Source: Pseudomonadota bacterium | GTDB lineage: Bacteria > Pseudomonadota > Gammaproteobacteria > Xanthomonadales > Rhodanobacteraceae | Direction of reading: 5' to 3' | Assembly: GCA_029779475.1 (NCBI GenBank) | Contig: JAKPAN010000033.1 | Location: forward strand, 1-64,000 | Length of the DNA stretch: 64,000 nucleotides | Shown: in pieces, positions 1-10,217 of the stretch | Layout of the letters: each line of letters starts with the position of its first letter | Position numbering within the stretch: the stretch's first letter is position 1 | Notes under the pieces: generated by a model | The model's database searches: none | Told to the model about the DNA's origin: nothing | Seen by the model: the letters and a program-made list of their open reading frames with translations, nothing else | Translations under genes and position numbers: made by a program

Positions 1-2168
1 ACGTCGTCGAGGCGCATGCTGAGCGCGATGCGCTGGCGCTGCAGATCGACTTCCATGACCTTGACCTTGACGATGTCGCCGGCCTTCACCGCTTCGCGCG
101 GGTCGCGCACGAAGGTGTGCGACAGCGCGGACACATGCACGAGGCCGTCCTGGTGCACGCCGATGTCGACGAACGCGCCGAACGCGGCGACGTTGGTGAC
201 ACGGCCTTCGAGCACCATGCCGACGACGAGATCCTTCACGTCCTCGACGCCTTCGGCGAAGGTCGGCGCGACGAAATCCGGACGCGGATCGCGGCCGGGT
301 TTTTCGAGTTCGCGCAGGATGTCGCGCACGGTCGGCACGCCGAAACGCTCGTCGGTGTAGTCCTCGGCGCGCAGGCTGCGCAGGAACGCACCATCGCCGA
401 TGAGTGCCTTCACCTCGCGCCCGCAGTTCTTGATGATGCGCTCGACGACGGGATACGCCTCGGGATGCACGCCGCTCGCGTCGAGCGGGTCGGCGCCCTG
501 CGCGATGCGCAAAAAGCCCGCGCTCTGCTCGAACGCCTTGTCGCCGAGGCGCGGCACTTTCTTCAACGCCACACGCGTGGCGAACGCGCCGTGCTCGTCG
601 CGGAATTTGACGATGTTTTCGGCAACGCTCGACGACAGCCCCGCGACGCGCGCGAGCAGCGGCGCGGACGCGGTATTCACGTCGACGCCGACGGCGTTCA
701 CGCAGTCCTCCACGCGCGCATCGAGCGCGCGCGCGAGGCGATACTGGTTGACGTCATGCTGGTACTGGCCGACGCCGATCGCCTTCGGTTCGATCTTGAC
801 CAGTTCGGCGAGCGGATCCTGCAGGCGCCGCGCGATCGACACGGCGCCGCGCAGGGACACGTCGAGATCGGGAAATTCCTTCGCCGCGAGTTCCGACGCG
901 GAATACACTGACGCGCCCGCTTCGCTGACGACGATCTTGGAAATCTTCGCGCGTTCGCCAATCTTCTTGATGAGTTCTCCGGCGAGCTTGTCGGTTTCGC
1001 GCGAGGCGGTGCCGTTGCCGATCGCGATGAGTTCGACGCGGTGCTTGAGGCACAGCGCGCCAAGCTCGGCGAGCGACTGATCCCATTGCCGGCGCGGTTC
1101 GTGCGGATACACGGTCGTTGTCGCGAGCAGTTTGCCGGTCGCGTCGACGACGGCCACTTTCACGCCGGTGCGGATGCCGGGATCGAGGCCCATCACCGTC
1201 TTCGAACCTGCAGGTGCGGCGAGCATGAGGTCCTTGAGGTTGTCGCCGAACACGCGGATCGCTTCTTCTTCGGCTGCTTCGCGGGCGCGCGTGAACAGGT
1301 CGAGCGTCAGCGACAAATGCAGCTTCACGCGCCAGGTGAGCCGTGCGGTGTCGAGCAGCCACGCGTCGGCGGCGCGACCGCGCGCGGCAATCCCGGCAGC
1401 CGCGGCGACGCGCGCTTCGGCTTCGGCGTGACCTTGTTCGGGTTCGGCGGTCGGCGCGAATTCGAGCGAGAGCACGCCCTCGTTGCGCGCGCGCATGAGC
1501 GCGAGCAGACGGTGCGAGGGAATCTTGCCGATCGCTTCGGCGTGGTCGAAGTAGTCGCGGAATTTCGCGCCTTCGTTCTCCTTGCCCTCGACGACTTTCG
1601 CGCGGATCTGACCGTGCTTCCACGTCCATTCGCGCAGGCTGTCGACGAGTGCGGCATCTTCGGCGATCGTTTCCATGAGGATCTGGCGCGCGCCGTCGAG
1701 TGCGGCTTTCACGTCGGCGACGCCTTTCTCCGCATCGACGAAAGCCGCTGCGCGTTCTTCCGGCGCGATCGCCGGATCGTCGCGCAGCGCGAACGCGAGC
1801 GGTTCGAGGCCGGCTTCGCGCGCGATCTGTGCCTTCGTGCGGCGCTTGGGCTTGTACGGCAGATAGAGGTCTTCGAGGCGCGCCTTGGTGTCGGCTTCGA
1901 GGATGCGCTCGCGCAAGGCGTCGTCGAGTTTGCCTTGTTCGTCGATGCTGGCGAGGATCGCGGCGCGGCGGTCTTCGAGTTCGCGCAGGTAGCCGAGACG
2001 TTCTTCGAGCAGGCGCAACTGCGTGTCGTCGAGCCCGCCGGTGACTTCCTTGCGGTAGCGCGCGATGAACGGCACGGTCGCGCCGCCGTCGAGCAGTTCC
2101 ACGGCAGCTTTTACCTGCGCCGGCTGCGCGGCGATGTCCTGGGCGATGCGGTGTTCGATGGAGAGCAT
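1..2168 (-). CDS. tex: Tex-like transcriptional accessory protein (S1 domain); 3' end truncated by the window start
   Basis: Reverse-strand translation from ATG at 2168 ([41 protein letters not shown]...) continues open to position 1 and ends in an S1 domain ([35 protein letters not shown]). Absent from the ORF track because no stop lies in the window. Confidence 0.95.
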   Translation of the reverse strand, partial: MLSIEHRIAQDIAAQPAQVKAAVELLDGGATVPFIARYRKEVTGGLDDTQLRLLEERLGYLRELEDRRAAILASIDEQGKLDDALRERILEADTKARLEDLYLPYKPKRRTKAQIAREAGLEPLAFALRDDPAIAPEERAAAFVDAEKGVADVKAALDGARQILMETIAEDAALVDSLREWTWKHGQIRAKVVEGKENEGAKFRDYFDHAEAIGKIPSHRLLALMRARNEGVLSLEFAPTAEPEQGHAEAEARVAAAAGIAARGRAADAWLLDTARLTWRVKLHLSLTLDLFTRAREAAEEEAIRVFGDNLKDLMLAAPAGSKTVMGLDPGIRTGVKVAVVDATGKLLATTTVYPHEPRRQWDQSLAELGALCLKHRVELIAIGNGTASRETDKLAGELIKKIGERAKISKIVVSEAGASVYSASELAAKEFPDLDVSLRGAVSIARRLQDPLAELVKIEPKAIGVGQYQHDVNQYRLARALDARVEDCVNAVGVDVNTASAPLLARVAGLSSSVAENIVKFRDEHGAFATRVALKKVPRLGDKAFEQSAGFLRIAQGADPLDASGVHPEAYPVVERIIKNCGREVKALIGDGAFLRSLRAEDYTDERFGVPTVRDILRELEKPGRDPRPDFVAPTFAEGVEDVKDLVVGMVLEGRVTNVAAFGAFVDIGVHQDGLVHVSALSHTFVRDPREAVKAGDIVKVKVMEVDLQRQRIALSMRLDD

Positions 2169-2329
2169 GCGGTCTTGCAAGTCCTGTTGTGCGTTGGATA
2201 AATGACGCGAAAACACGAAAGGCCGCGATAGCGGCCTCGAGGGAACTGTAGCAGTACGGATCGCGCATGCCGATGCTTGCGCCGCGCGCTCGACTAGAAT
2301 AGGCGGCCACGCAAACCGCAGAGAACCGC

Positions 2330-2674
2330 ATGTCCACGATTCCGCCGTGCCCGCAGTGCACGCTCGAAAACACCTACCCCGACGGCGACAACTTCGTCTG
2401 CGCCGATTGCGGCTACGAATGGCCGCAGGCCGCCGCATCGAGCGAAGGTTCGACGCTGGTCGTGCGCGACAGCAACGGCAACGCGCTCGCCAACGGCGAC
2501 ACCGTGGTCGTCATCAAGGACCTCAAGGTCAAGGGTTCGTCGATTCCGCTCAAGCAGGGCACGGTGATCAAGAACATCCGCCTCGTCGAGGACGACGCCG
2601 AGCATATCGAAGGCAATTCGGACAAGATCAAGGGACTCGTGCTCAAGGTTTGTTTTTTGCGCAAGGCGAATTGA
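2330..2674 (+). CDS. yjdM: PhnA/YjdM family zinc-ribbon protein
   Basis: ORF 114 aa, [31 protein letters not shown] (CxxC...CxxC ribbon) plus the conserved [17 protein letters not shown] core. Confidence 0.95.
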   Translation: MSTIPPCPQCTLENTYPDGDNFVCADCGYEWPQAAASSEGSTLVVRDSNGNALANGDTVVVIKDLKVKGSSIPLKQGTVIKNIRLVEDDAEHIEGNSDKIKGLVLKVCFLRKAN

Positions 2675-2807
2675 ACCGTCGAATTCGCCTCGCCGGAGCG
2701 GCTCCTGAAATGCGCGGCCAAGGATGGCCGCGAACGGAATCAGCGCAGTCGCTGCTCCGGTGTATTCGCAATCTTGACCAGATCGCAACGATCCCGGACG
2801 GATCGCA

Positions 2808-4455
<1,648 letters not shown>

Positions 4456-4456
4456 C

Positions 4457-5434
4457 TCAGCGCGCGAGCGCCTGCACGCCGTCGATTTCGACGAGCAACT
4501 CACGGCGGCAGATGTCGCCGGCGAGCAGCAGCACGCCGCTCGCGTGCGGCGCGTGCATGGCGATCGCATGCGCGACCGCATCCGCCTGCGCGCAATCGCG
4601 CACGTAGGCCTTGAGCAGTGCGCGCTCGCCGAACGTGCCGTGCGTGGCGGCGACGAGGCTGTCGAGGTTGGCGAAGGTTTCGTGCAGTTGCGCGGACAAG
4701 TCGTCCTCGTGGCGCGAGGCGTGGCCGACGACGGCGGCGGTGCCGGAAATCAGAAGCTGGTCCGCGTCGGTGCGCATCGCGCGCGCGAAAGTCGGCGCGA
4801 TGCGGCCGTATTCGCGCGGATAGCGCCACGCGCTGACCTGTCGCGGATTCTCGATCGAGGCGCCGTTGTTGCGCGCGGCGATGCCGTACACGAGCAGGCG
4901 GCGCGCGTCGCCGTGGCCGCCGATCGCGGTCGCGGCGGGATAACTTGCGTCGTGGAAATCGACCATGCCGCGCGCGCGGCCTTCGCAGAAGCGGCGATAA
5001 CGTTCCTCGTCGCCGTCGCCGAGGTTGATCGCGTCGAGGTAGTTCCACAGGCGCAGGAAATGCGGCGTGTCGCTCGCTTCGGCGAACGCGATCAGTTGCG
5101 CGTACGCGCTTTCCGCGGCGGCGCCGATGTCGTCGCCGATCTCGTCGACTTCGATGGCGAGGAACAGGTATTCGCCATCGCTGCTCCAGCGCAGCGCGCC
5201 TTCGCGTCCGCTGCGCACGCGCGAGGCGCTGCGCCAGACTTCGACGACGGGCTCGGACAACGGTTCGAGCGCGACGCGCACGACGCGCGGATCGTCCGGC
5301 GCGGCGAAGCGCGAACCGAAACCGATCACCGCAAGCACGTCGTCGCCGTGCAGCAACGCGGCCGCGTCGACCTGCTCGTAACGCACGCCGAGCGGCGACA
5401 AGGGCGCGGTGGATTGGCTCATCGGTTCAAGCAT
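4457..5434 (-). CDS. Chorismatase (XanB2/FkbO/Hyg5-like), probable 3-hydroxybenzoate-forming enzyme of aryl-polyene synthesis
   Basis: 325 aa; FLRLWNYLDAINLGDGDEERYRRFCEGRARGM and GIAARNNGASIENPRQVSAWRYPREYG are typical of this family; adjacent to ACP and other pigment genes. Alternative start Met at 5422. Confidence 0.85.
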   Translation of the reverse strand: MLEPMSQSTAPLSPLGVRYEQVDAAALLHGDDVLAVIGFGSRFAAPDDPRVVRVALEPLSEPVVEVWRSASRVRSGREGALRWSSDGEYLFLAIEVDEIGDDIGAAAESAYAQLIAFAEASDTPHFLRLWNYLDAINLGDGDEERYRRFCEGRARGMVDFHDASYPAATAIGGHGDARRLLVYGIAARNNGASIENPRQVSAWRYPREYGRIAPTFARAMRTDADQLLISGTAAVVGHASRHEDDLSAQLHETFANLDSLVAATHGTFGERALLKAYVRDCAQADAVAHAIAMHAPHASGVLLLAGDICRRELLVEIDGVQALAR

Positions 5435-5517
5435 CGAAACGTCGAAAAAGGCCGGGAAACGGGCGCGGATGATACACTGGCCGGCCTTTTCACCGCCCAG
5501 CCACGCCAGCGCACCGC

Positions 5518-5805
5518 ATGGACACGACCGCCAGCCCGCAGACGCCCGCCGAGCACGAACTCGCGCAGCTCATCGTCGACAGTCTCAACATCGACTGGAT
5601 CAAAGCCGATGCGATCGCACCCGAGACGCCACTCTTCGGCGGCGGCGACCTCGGCCTCGATTCGATCGACGCGCTCGAACTCGCGCTTGCCGTCTCGAAG
5701 CGCTACGGCTTCCAGCTGCGCTCGGACAATCCCGACAACAAGCAGATCTTCGGCAGCCTGCGCGCGCTTTCGGCGCACATCGAGGCGCATCGCGCCGCCG
5801 CCTGA
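5518..5805 (+). CDS. Acyl carrier protein of aryl-polyene/xanthomonadin pathway
   Basis: 95 aa with phosphopantetheine site LGLDSIDALELALAVSKRYGF. Confidence 0.9.
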   Translation: MDTTASPQTPAEHELAQLIVDSLNIDWIKADAIAPETPLFGGGDLGLDSIDALELALAVSKRYGFQLRSDNPDNKQIFGSLRALSAHIEAHRAAA

Positions 5806-5818
5806 GGCGGCGCATCGC

Positions 5819-7186
5819 TCACGCCGCATCGACCGGCGTGTTGCCGCCGCTGAATTGCAGCTTGTTCTGGCGCTCGCGTTCGGCCAGTTCCGCGCGCCAC
5901 GCGCGCCAGTTGAACAGGCCCGTCATCGCATAGATGAACTTGAACAGGTACAGGCGCCGGCGCACGGGCGCGTTGTCGAAGACGTCGCCGGCCAGCATCG
6001 AGATCACGCCCTGCTCGACTTTCAGGATGTTGCGCGGCCGCGCGAACAGCATGCGCATGACCGGCGAATTGAAGCGCACGATGAACCACGAAAACACGCG
6101 CACGCCGCGGCGGACGCGCTTGCCGTAACGCACCTGCAGCGACTTCTCGCGCGCCGGGTTCTTGAGTGACACGTCGATCAGCTCGGCCGCGCGCAGACCG
6201 TTGTCCATCGCCAGGTACACGCCGGACGAGAACACCGGATCGACGAACGCCCAGGCGTCGCCAGCCATGATCCAGCCCGGCCCGGCCATGCGTTCGCAGG
6301 CGTAGGAATAGTTGCCCGTCACGCGCACCTCGCCGATGCGCTGCGCGCCCTGCATGCGCCGCGCGGCCTCGGGCATGAGCGCGATCGTCTGCATGAGGAA
6401 TTCCTCGTTGCGGCCGCGGCGCTGCTTGAGGTATTCGGGCCGGCACACGCAGCCCACGCTCATCACGCCGTCGGGCAGCGGGATGAACCACGCCCAGCCG
6501 TGGTCGAAGCGGAAGATGCTGACATTGCCCGCGTCCTCGCCCGGCCGTGTTTCGACGCCGCTGAAGTGCGCGAAGATCGCTGCGCTCTGATGCGCGTCGT
6601 TCTTGCGCTTGAGCTTGAGCGCCTTGCCGAGCAGCGTGTCGCGGCCGCTCGCGTCGACGAGGTATTTCGCGCGTACGGTCAACGCGCCTTCGTCGTCCGT
6701 CGCCTGCGCGACGACATGGCCGATGCCGCCGAGTTCGACGCTGTCCACCTTCACACCTTCGCGCGCGTCGGCGCCGCTCTCGCGTGCATGCGCGAACAGC
6801 ATCGCGTCGAAATCCTCGCGCTTGACCTGGAACGCCTGCGGCGGCGATCCGCCGAGCGCGCGGCGGAAATGGAACGTGCGATAGCCGCCGTCCGCGGACG
6901 GGAAGTCCGCCGCGAATTTCGGCACGCCGATCGCGCGCACCTTGTCGAGCACGCCGAGCTCCTCGAACAGCGGCAGGTTGCACGGCAGCAGCGATTCGCC
7001 GATGTGGAACCGCGGATGGCGATCCTTTTCCAGCAGCAGCACGTCGTGGCCGAGACGGCGCAGCGCGGTCGCCGCGCTCGTGCCGGCGGGGCCGCCGCCG
7101 ACGATGAGTACGTCGCAGTCGATCGTGCGCGCGGATGCCTGCATGTCGTCGTCCTCGTCGTCGCCGTGGGTGTGCAAGGTACGCAT
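5819..7186 (-). CDS. FAD-dependent oxidoreductase, tryptophan-halogenase-like
   Basis: VLIVGGGPAGTSAATALRRLGHDVLLLEKDRHPRFHIGESLLPCNLPLFEELG; WAWFIP (WxWxIP) motif; GDAWAFVDPVFSSGVYLAMDNG. Alternative start at 7144. Confidence 0.88.
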   Translation of the reverse strand: MRTLHTHGDDEDDDMQASARTIDCDVLIVGGGPAGTSAATALRRLGHDVLLLEKDRHPRFHIGESLLPCNLPLFEELGVLDKVRAIGVPKFAADFPSADGGYRTFHFRRALGGSPPQAFQVKREDFDAMLFAHARESGADAREGVKVDSVELGGIGHVVAQATDDEGALTVRAKYLVDASGRDTLLGKALKLKRKNDAHQSAAIFAHFSGVETRPGEDAGNVSIFRFDHGWAWFIPLPDGVMSVGCVCRPEYLKQRRGRNEEFLMQTIALMPEAARRMQGAQRIGEVRVTGNYSYACERMAGPGWIMAGDAWAFVDPVFSSGVYLAMDNGLRAAELIDVSLKNPAREKSLQVRYGKRVRRGVRVFSWFIVRFNSPVMRMLFARPRNILKVEQGVISMLAGDVFDNAPVRRRLYLFKFIYAMTGLFNWRAWRAELAERERQNKLQFSGGNTPVDAA

Positions 7187-7985
7187 GGTACATTTCGCCG
7201 CGATCCGCTACCTGCATGCCGTTGCGCTTTTTGCGATGAACGCCGCCAGCCTCGACTCTCCCGCCCCGCCGACGGCGAATGCCGCGCGGCGTTCGCGCAT
7301 GGTCGTTGCCGGCATCGCGACGTACATCGTGCTTGCCGCGACGGCGCTGTGCTTCGACCGTCCGCTGCTCGCCGCGTTCGCGGTGTTCGTACTCGTCGCC
7401 GCCGTGCTCTCGCCCGCGTTGCGCAAGCACAGCGCAAAGGCGTGGTGTGCGCTCGCCGCAAGCGCGGCGCTGATCGCGTGGCTGGCGATGCGCGACGCGA
7501 GCTGGCTGCTGCTCGACGCAGTGCCGATCATCGTCAACCTCGCGCTGTGCACGCTGTTCGCGCGCACGCTCGTCGCCGGACGCACGCCGCTGATCGCGCG
7601 CTTCATCGCGATCATCGAAAGCCCCGAGCGCCTGCGCGATGCGCGCGTCGCGAACTACGCGCGGCAACTCACCTTCGCATGGGCATTCGTGCTCGGCGCG
7701 CAGGCCGCGCTGCTCGCGCTCATCGTGCTGGCGATGCCGCACGGGCTGCTCGCGATGTCCGGCGTCGATGCGCCGCGCCTCGCCGCGCCGGCGTGGACGT
7801 GGTACCTGCACGTCGGCAGCTATCTGCTCGTCGCCGCGTTCCTCGCGCTCGAATACGCGTGGCGGCGCTGGCACCTGCGCCACATCGCGCATCCGCCGCT
7901 GGCGAAGTTCGCGCTGGCGCTCGTGCAGCGCTGGCCCGCGCTGGTGCAAAGCCTCGGCGACGATGCGCCGCGGAGCGCGCGATGA
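7185..7985 (+). CDS. COG4648-like inner-membrane protein of aryl-polyene cluster
   Basis: Multiple hydrophobic segments; next to ACP and dehydratase genes; ends in a 4-nt overlap with the following gene. Alternative start at 7236. Confidence 0.75.
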   Translation: MVHFAAIRYLHAVALFAMNAASLDSPAPPTANAARRSRMVVAGIATYIVLAATALCFDRPLLAAFAVFVLVAAVLSPALRKHSAKAWCALAASAALIAWLAMRDASWLLLDAVPIIVNLALCTLFARTLVAGRTPLIARFIAIIESPERLRDARVANYARQLTFAWAFVLGAQAALLALIVLAMPHGLLAMSGVDAPRLAAPAWTWYLHVGSYLLVAAFLALEYAWRRWHLRHIAHPPLAKFALALVQRWPALVQSLGDDAPRSAR

Positions 7986-8281
7986 GCGAGGCGACCATCG
8001 TACGCGAGCGATTTCCCATCGACGCGGATCATCCGAGCCTGCCCGGCCATTTCCCCGGCCAGCCGGTCGTGCCCGGCGTGGTGCTGCTCGACCGCATCGC
8101 GGCGGCGATCGAGCGCGCGGACGCGGGTTCGCTGCGCCGCATCGGCGCGGTGAAATTCCTCGCGCCCGTGCTGCCGGGCGAAACCATCGAATGCGTCGTC
8201 ACGCGTGACGGCGAACGCGTGCGCTTCCATGCGACGCGCGACGACACCGTCGTTCTGCGCGGCGACGGTACGCTCGCATGA
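7982..8281 (+). CDS. Hotdog-fold 3-hydroxyacyl-ACP dehydratase-like protein
   Basis: 99 aa; DHPSLPGHFPGQPVVPGVVLLDRI is the FabA/FabZ-like hotdog signature. Confidence 0.85.
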   Translation: MSEATIVRERFPIDADHPSLPGHFPGQPVVPGVVLLDRIAAAIERADAGSLRRIGAVKFLAPVLPGETIECVVTRDGERVRFHATRDDTVVLRGDGTLA

Positions 8282-9255
8282 GCGCGCCCGCGAACGAACA
8301 TTGGAGCGCACGCAAGGAAGGCGGCGGCCGCTTCGCGCTGTGGCTGATCCGCACGATCGGCCTCCAGTGCGGGCGCGGTTTCGCGCGACTGTGCCTGTAT
8401 CCGATCACGCTGTATTTCTTTTTCCGGCGTTCGTACGAGCGGCGCGTGTCGTACGCGTTTTTCGAGCGCGTCACCGGCCAGCGGCCGAGTGCGTGGCAGG
8501 TGATGCGCCACATCCACCGCTTCGCCGGCACGATGCTCGACCGCGTGTTCCTGCTCGCCGAACGCTTCACGCGGTTCGACGTGCGCATGCACGGCCTCGA
8601 CGAACTCAAGGCGCGCATGCGCCCGGATCGCGGCGTGCTGTTGCTCGGCGCGCACGTCGGCAGTTTCGAGGTATTGCGCGTGGCGACGATCGGCCAACCG
8701 GACGTGAAGCTGCGCGTCGTGCTCGATACGCAGAAAACGCCGGCGCTGACCGAACTCCTGCACGCGCTCAATCCCGACATCGGCCTCGGCGTCATCGATG
8801 CCTCGCGGCCCGGCAACGAGATCGTACTCGCGCTCGCCGAAGCGCTCGGCGAAGGCGCGCTGGCAACACTGCTCGCCGACCGCGCGCGCGAAGGCGAACA
8901 AACCGTGCTCGTCGATTTCTTCGGCGAGCCCGCGCCGTTCCCGGTCGCGCCGTTCGCGCTCGGCGGCATCCTCAAGGTGCCGGTCGTGTTGTGCCTGGGC
9001 ATGTACCGCGGCGGCAATCGCTACGACGTCCATTTCGAGCCACTCGCCGACGAACTGCCGTCCGGCCGCCGCGAGCGCGACGCCGCCGTGCGCGCGCTCG
9101 CGCAAGCGTACGCGGCGCGGCTCGAACATCACGTCAAACAAGATCCCTGCAACTGGTTCAACTGGCATGACTTCTGGAATCCCGAAGGCCGCGGCGTCGA
9201 TGCTGGCCGCGACGCTGCTCGCGGCGTCGCCCACGTCGCGCGCGACGCCGCCTGA
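8278..9255 (+). CDS. LpxL/HtrB-like lauroyl acyltransferase of pigment cluster
   Basis: RGVLLLGAHVGSFEVLR (HxxxxE/D-type), LADRAREGEQTVLVDFFGEPAPFPVAPFALG; ATGA overlap with preceding gene. Confidence 0.88.
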   Translation: MSAPANEHWSARKEGGGRFALWLIRTIGLQCGRGFARLCLYPITLYFFFRRSYERRVSYAFFERVTGQRPSAWQVMRHIHRFAGTMLDRVFLLAERFTRFDVRMHGLDELKARMRPDRGVLLLGAHVGSFEVLRVATIGQPDVKLRVVLDTQKTPALTELLHALNPDIGLGVIDASRPGNEIVLALAEALGEGALATLLADRAREGEQTVLVDFFGEPAPFPVAPFALGGILKVPVVLCLGMYRGGNRYDVHFEPLADELPSGRRERDAAVRALAQAYAARLEHHVKQDPCNWFNWHDFWNPEGRGVDAGRDAARGVAHVARDAA

Positions 9256-9820
9256 CGCCGCGCACCTCGTCGTCCAACTCAAACGTGCCCCGCCTGCGCG
9301 CACCGCGTACACCGAAGTGCGCTTCTCGGGCCTGCTCGACCGCCCGTTGATCCTACGCGGCGAGATGGAATACCTCGGCCCCGGCAAGCTCGCCAAGCGC
9401 GTCGACAAGCCGTACCGAGAACAAACCTCCGTCGAGAACGGCACCGCGACGATGCAACGCGGCGACAAGCCCGCGCGTTCGTTGCCGCTCGCGCAGATCC
9501 CGGAACTCGAAAGTTTCCTGCGCGGTTTTTCCGCGCTGCTCGGCGGCGACGCGCAAACGCTCACCCGGGACTTCACGCTCGACGCCAGCGGCAACGACGC
9601 GCGCTGGCAGATCGTGCTCAAACCCCGTGACGCGCGTCTCGCGCGCCGCGTCGAATCCATCCGCGTCGACGGCGCCGCCAGCGAACCGCTGTGCTTCCGC
9701 ACCCACGAAGCCGACGGCGACGACAGCGCGCTCCTCGTCGGACCGCTCGCTGCAACAACGCTGCCGCCGCGCGTATCGACGATGCAAGTCGATGCGCTCT
9801 GCCGTGGCGTCAAGCCGTGA
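9167..9820 (+). CDS. LolA-like outer-membrane lipoprotein carrier protein
   Basis: Signal-like N-terminus (SMLAATLLAASPTSRA), then AYTEVRFSGLLDRPLILRGEMEYLGPGKLAKRV and MQRGDKPARSLPL. Overlaps the preceding CDS. Alternative start at 9200. Confidence 0.8.
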   Translation: MTSGIPKAAASMLAATLLAASPTSRATPPDAAHLVVQLKRAPPARTAYTEVRFSGLLDRPLILRGEMEYLGPGKLAKRVDKPYREQTSVENGTATMQRGDKPARSLPLAQIPELESFLRGFSALLGGDAQTLTRDFTLDASGNDARWQIVLKPRDARLARRVESIRVDGAASEPLCFRTHEADGDDSALLVGPLAATTLPPRVSTMQVDALCRGVKP

Positions 9821-9842
9821 CCCCCGCGAAAGAGGACAGGCC

Positions 9843-10190
9843 ATGAAATACCAAGGCAGCTGCCACTGCGGCGACATCCGTTTCGAAGTCGAAGGCACCC
9901 TCGACCATGCGACCGCCTGCAATTGCTCGATCTGCGAACGCAAGGGCTCGCTGCTGTGGTTCGTGCCGCGCGCGGCGTTCCACTTGCTGACGCCGCAGGA
10001 AAACGTCGCGAGCTACACGTTCAACAAGCATGCGATCGCGCACCGTTTCTGCAAGCGCTGCGGCATGCATCCCTATGCCGAAGGCGCGATGCCCGACGGC
10101 TCGCCGATCGCCGCGATCAACATCCGCTGCCTCGAAGGCATCGACCTCGGCGCCGTGCCGGTCAACCACTACGACGGCCGCGCGCTGTGA
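9843..10190 (+). CDS. GFA/CENP-V family zinc protein (glutathione-dependent formaldehyde-activating-like)
   Basis: MKYQGSCHCGDIRFEVEG...CNCSICERKG...FCKRCGMHPYAEG: characteristic cysteine pattern; SD-like agagga upstream. Confidence 0.93.
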   Translation: MKYQGSCHCGDIRFEVEGTLDHATACNCSICERKGSLLWFVPRAAFHLLTPQENVASYTFNKHAIAHRFCKRCGMHPYAEGAMPDGSPIAAINIRCLEGIDLGAVPVNHYDGRAL

Positions 10191-10217
10191 CGCAGACGGC
10201 TTCGCGCGGACGCACGC

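Noticed and set aside
754-2373. 539-aa minus-strand ORF listed over tex
   Set aside because: Out of frame with the real Tex protein, which is open from 2168 to position 1.
2713-2732. CGCGGCCA-agga-TGGCCGCG hairpin between yjdM and frmA considered as a terminator
   Set aside because: Short 8-bp stem and no T-tract on either strand; not called.
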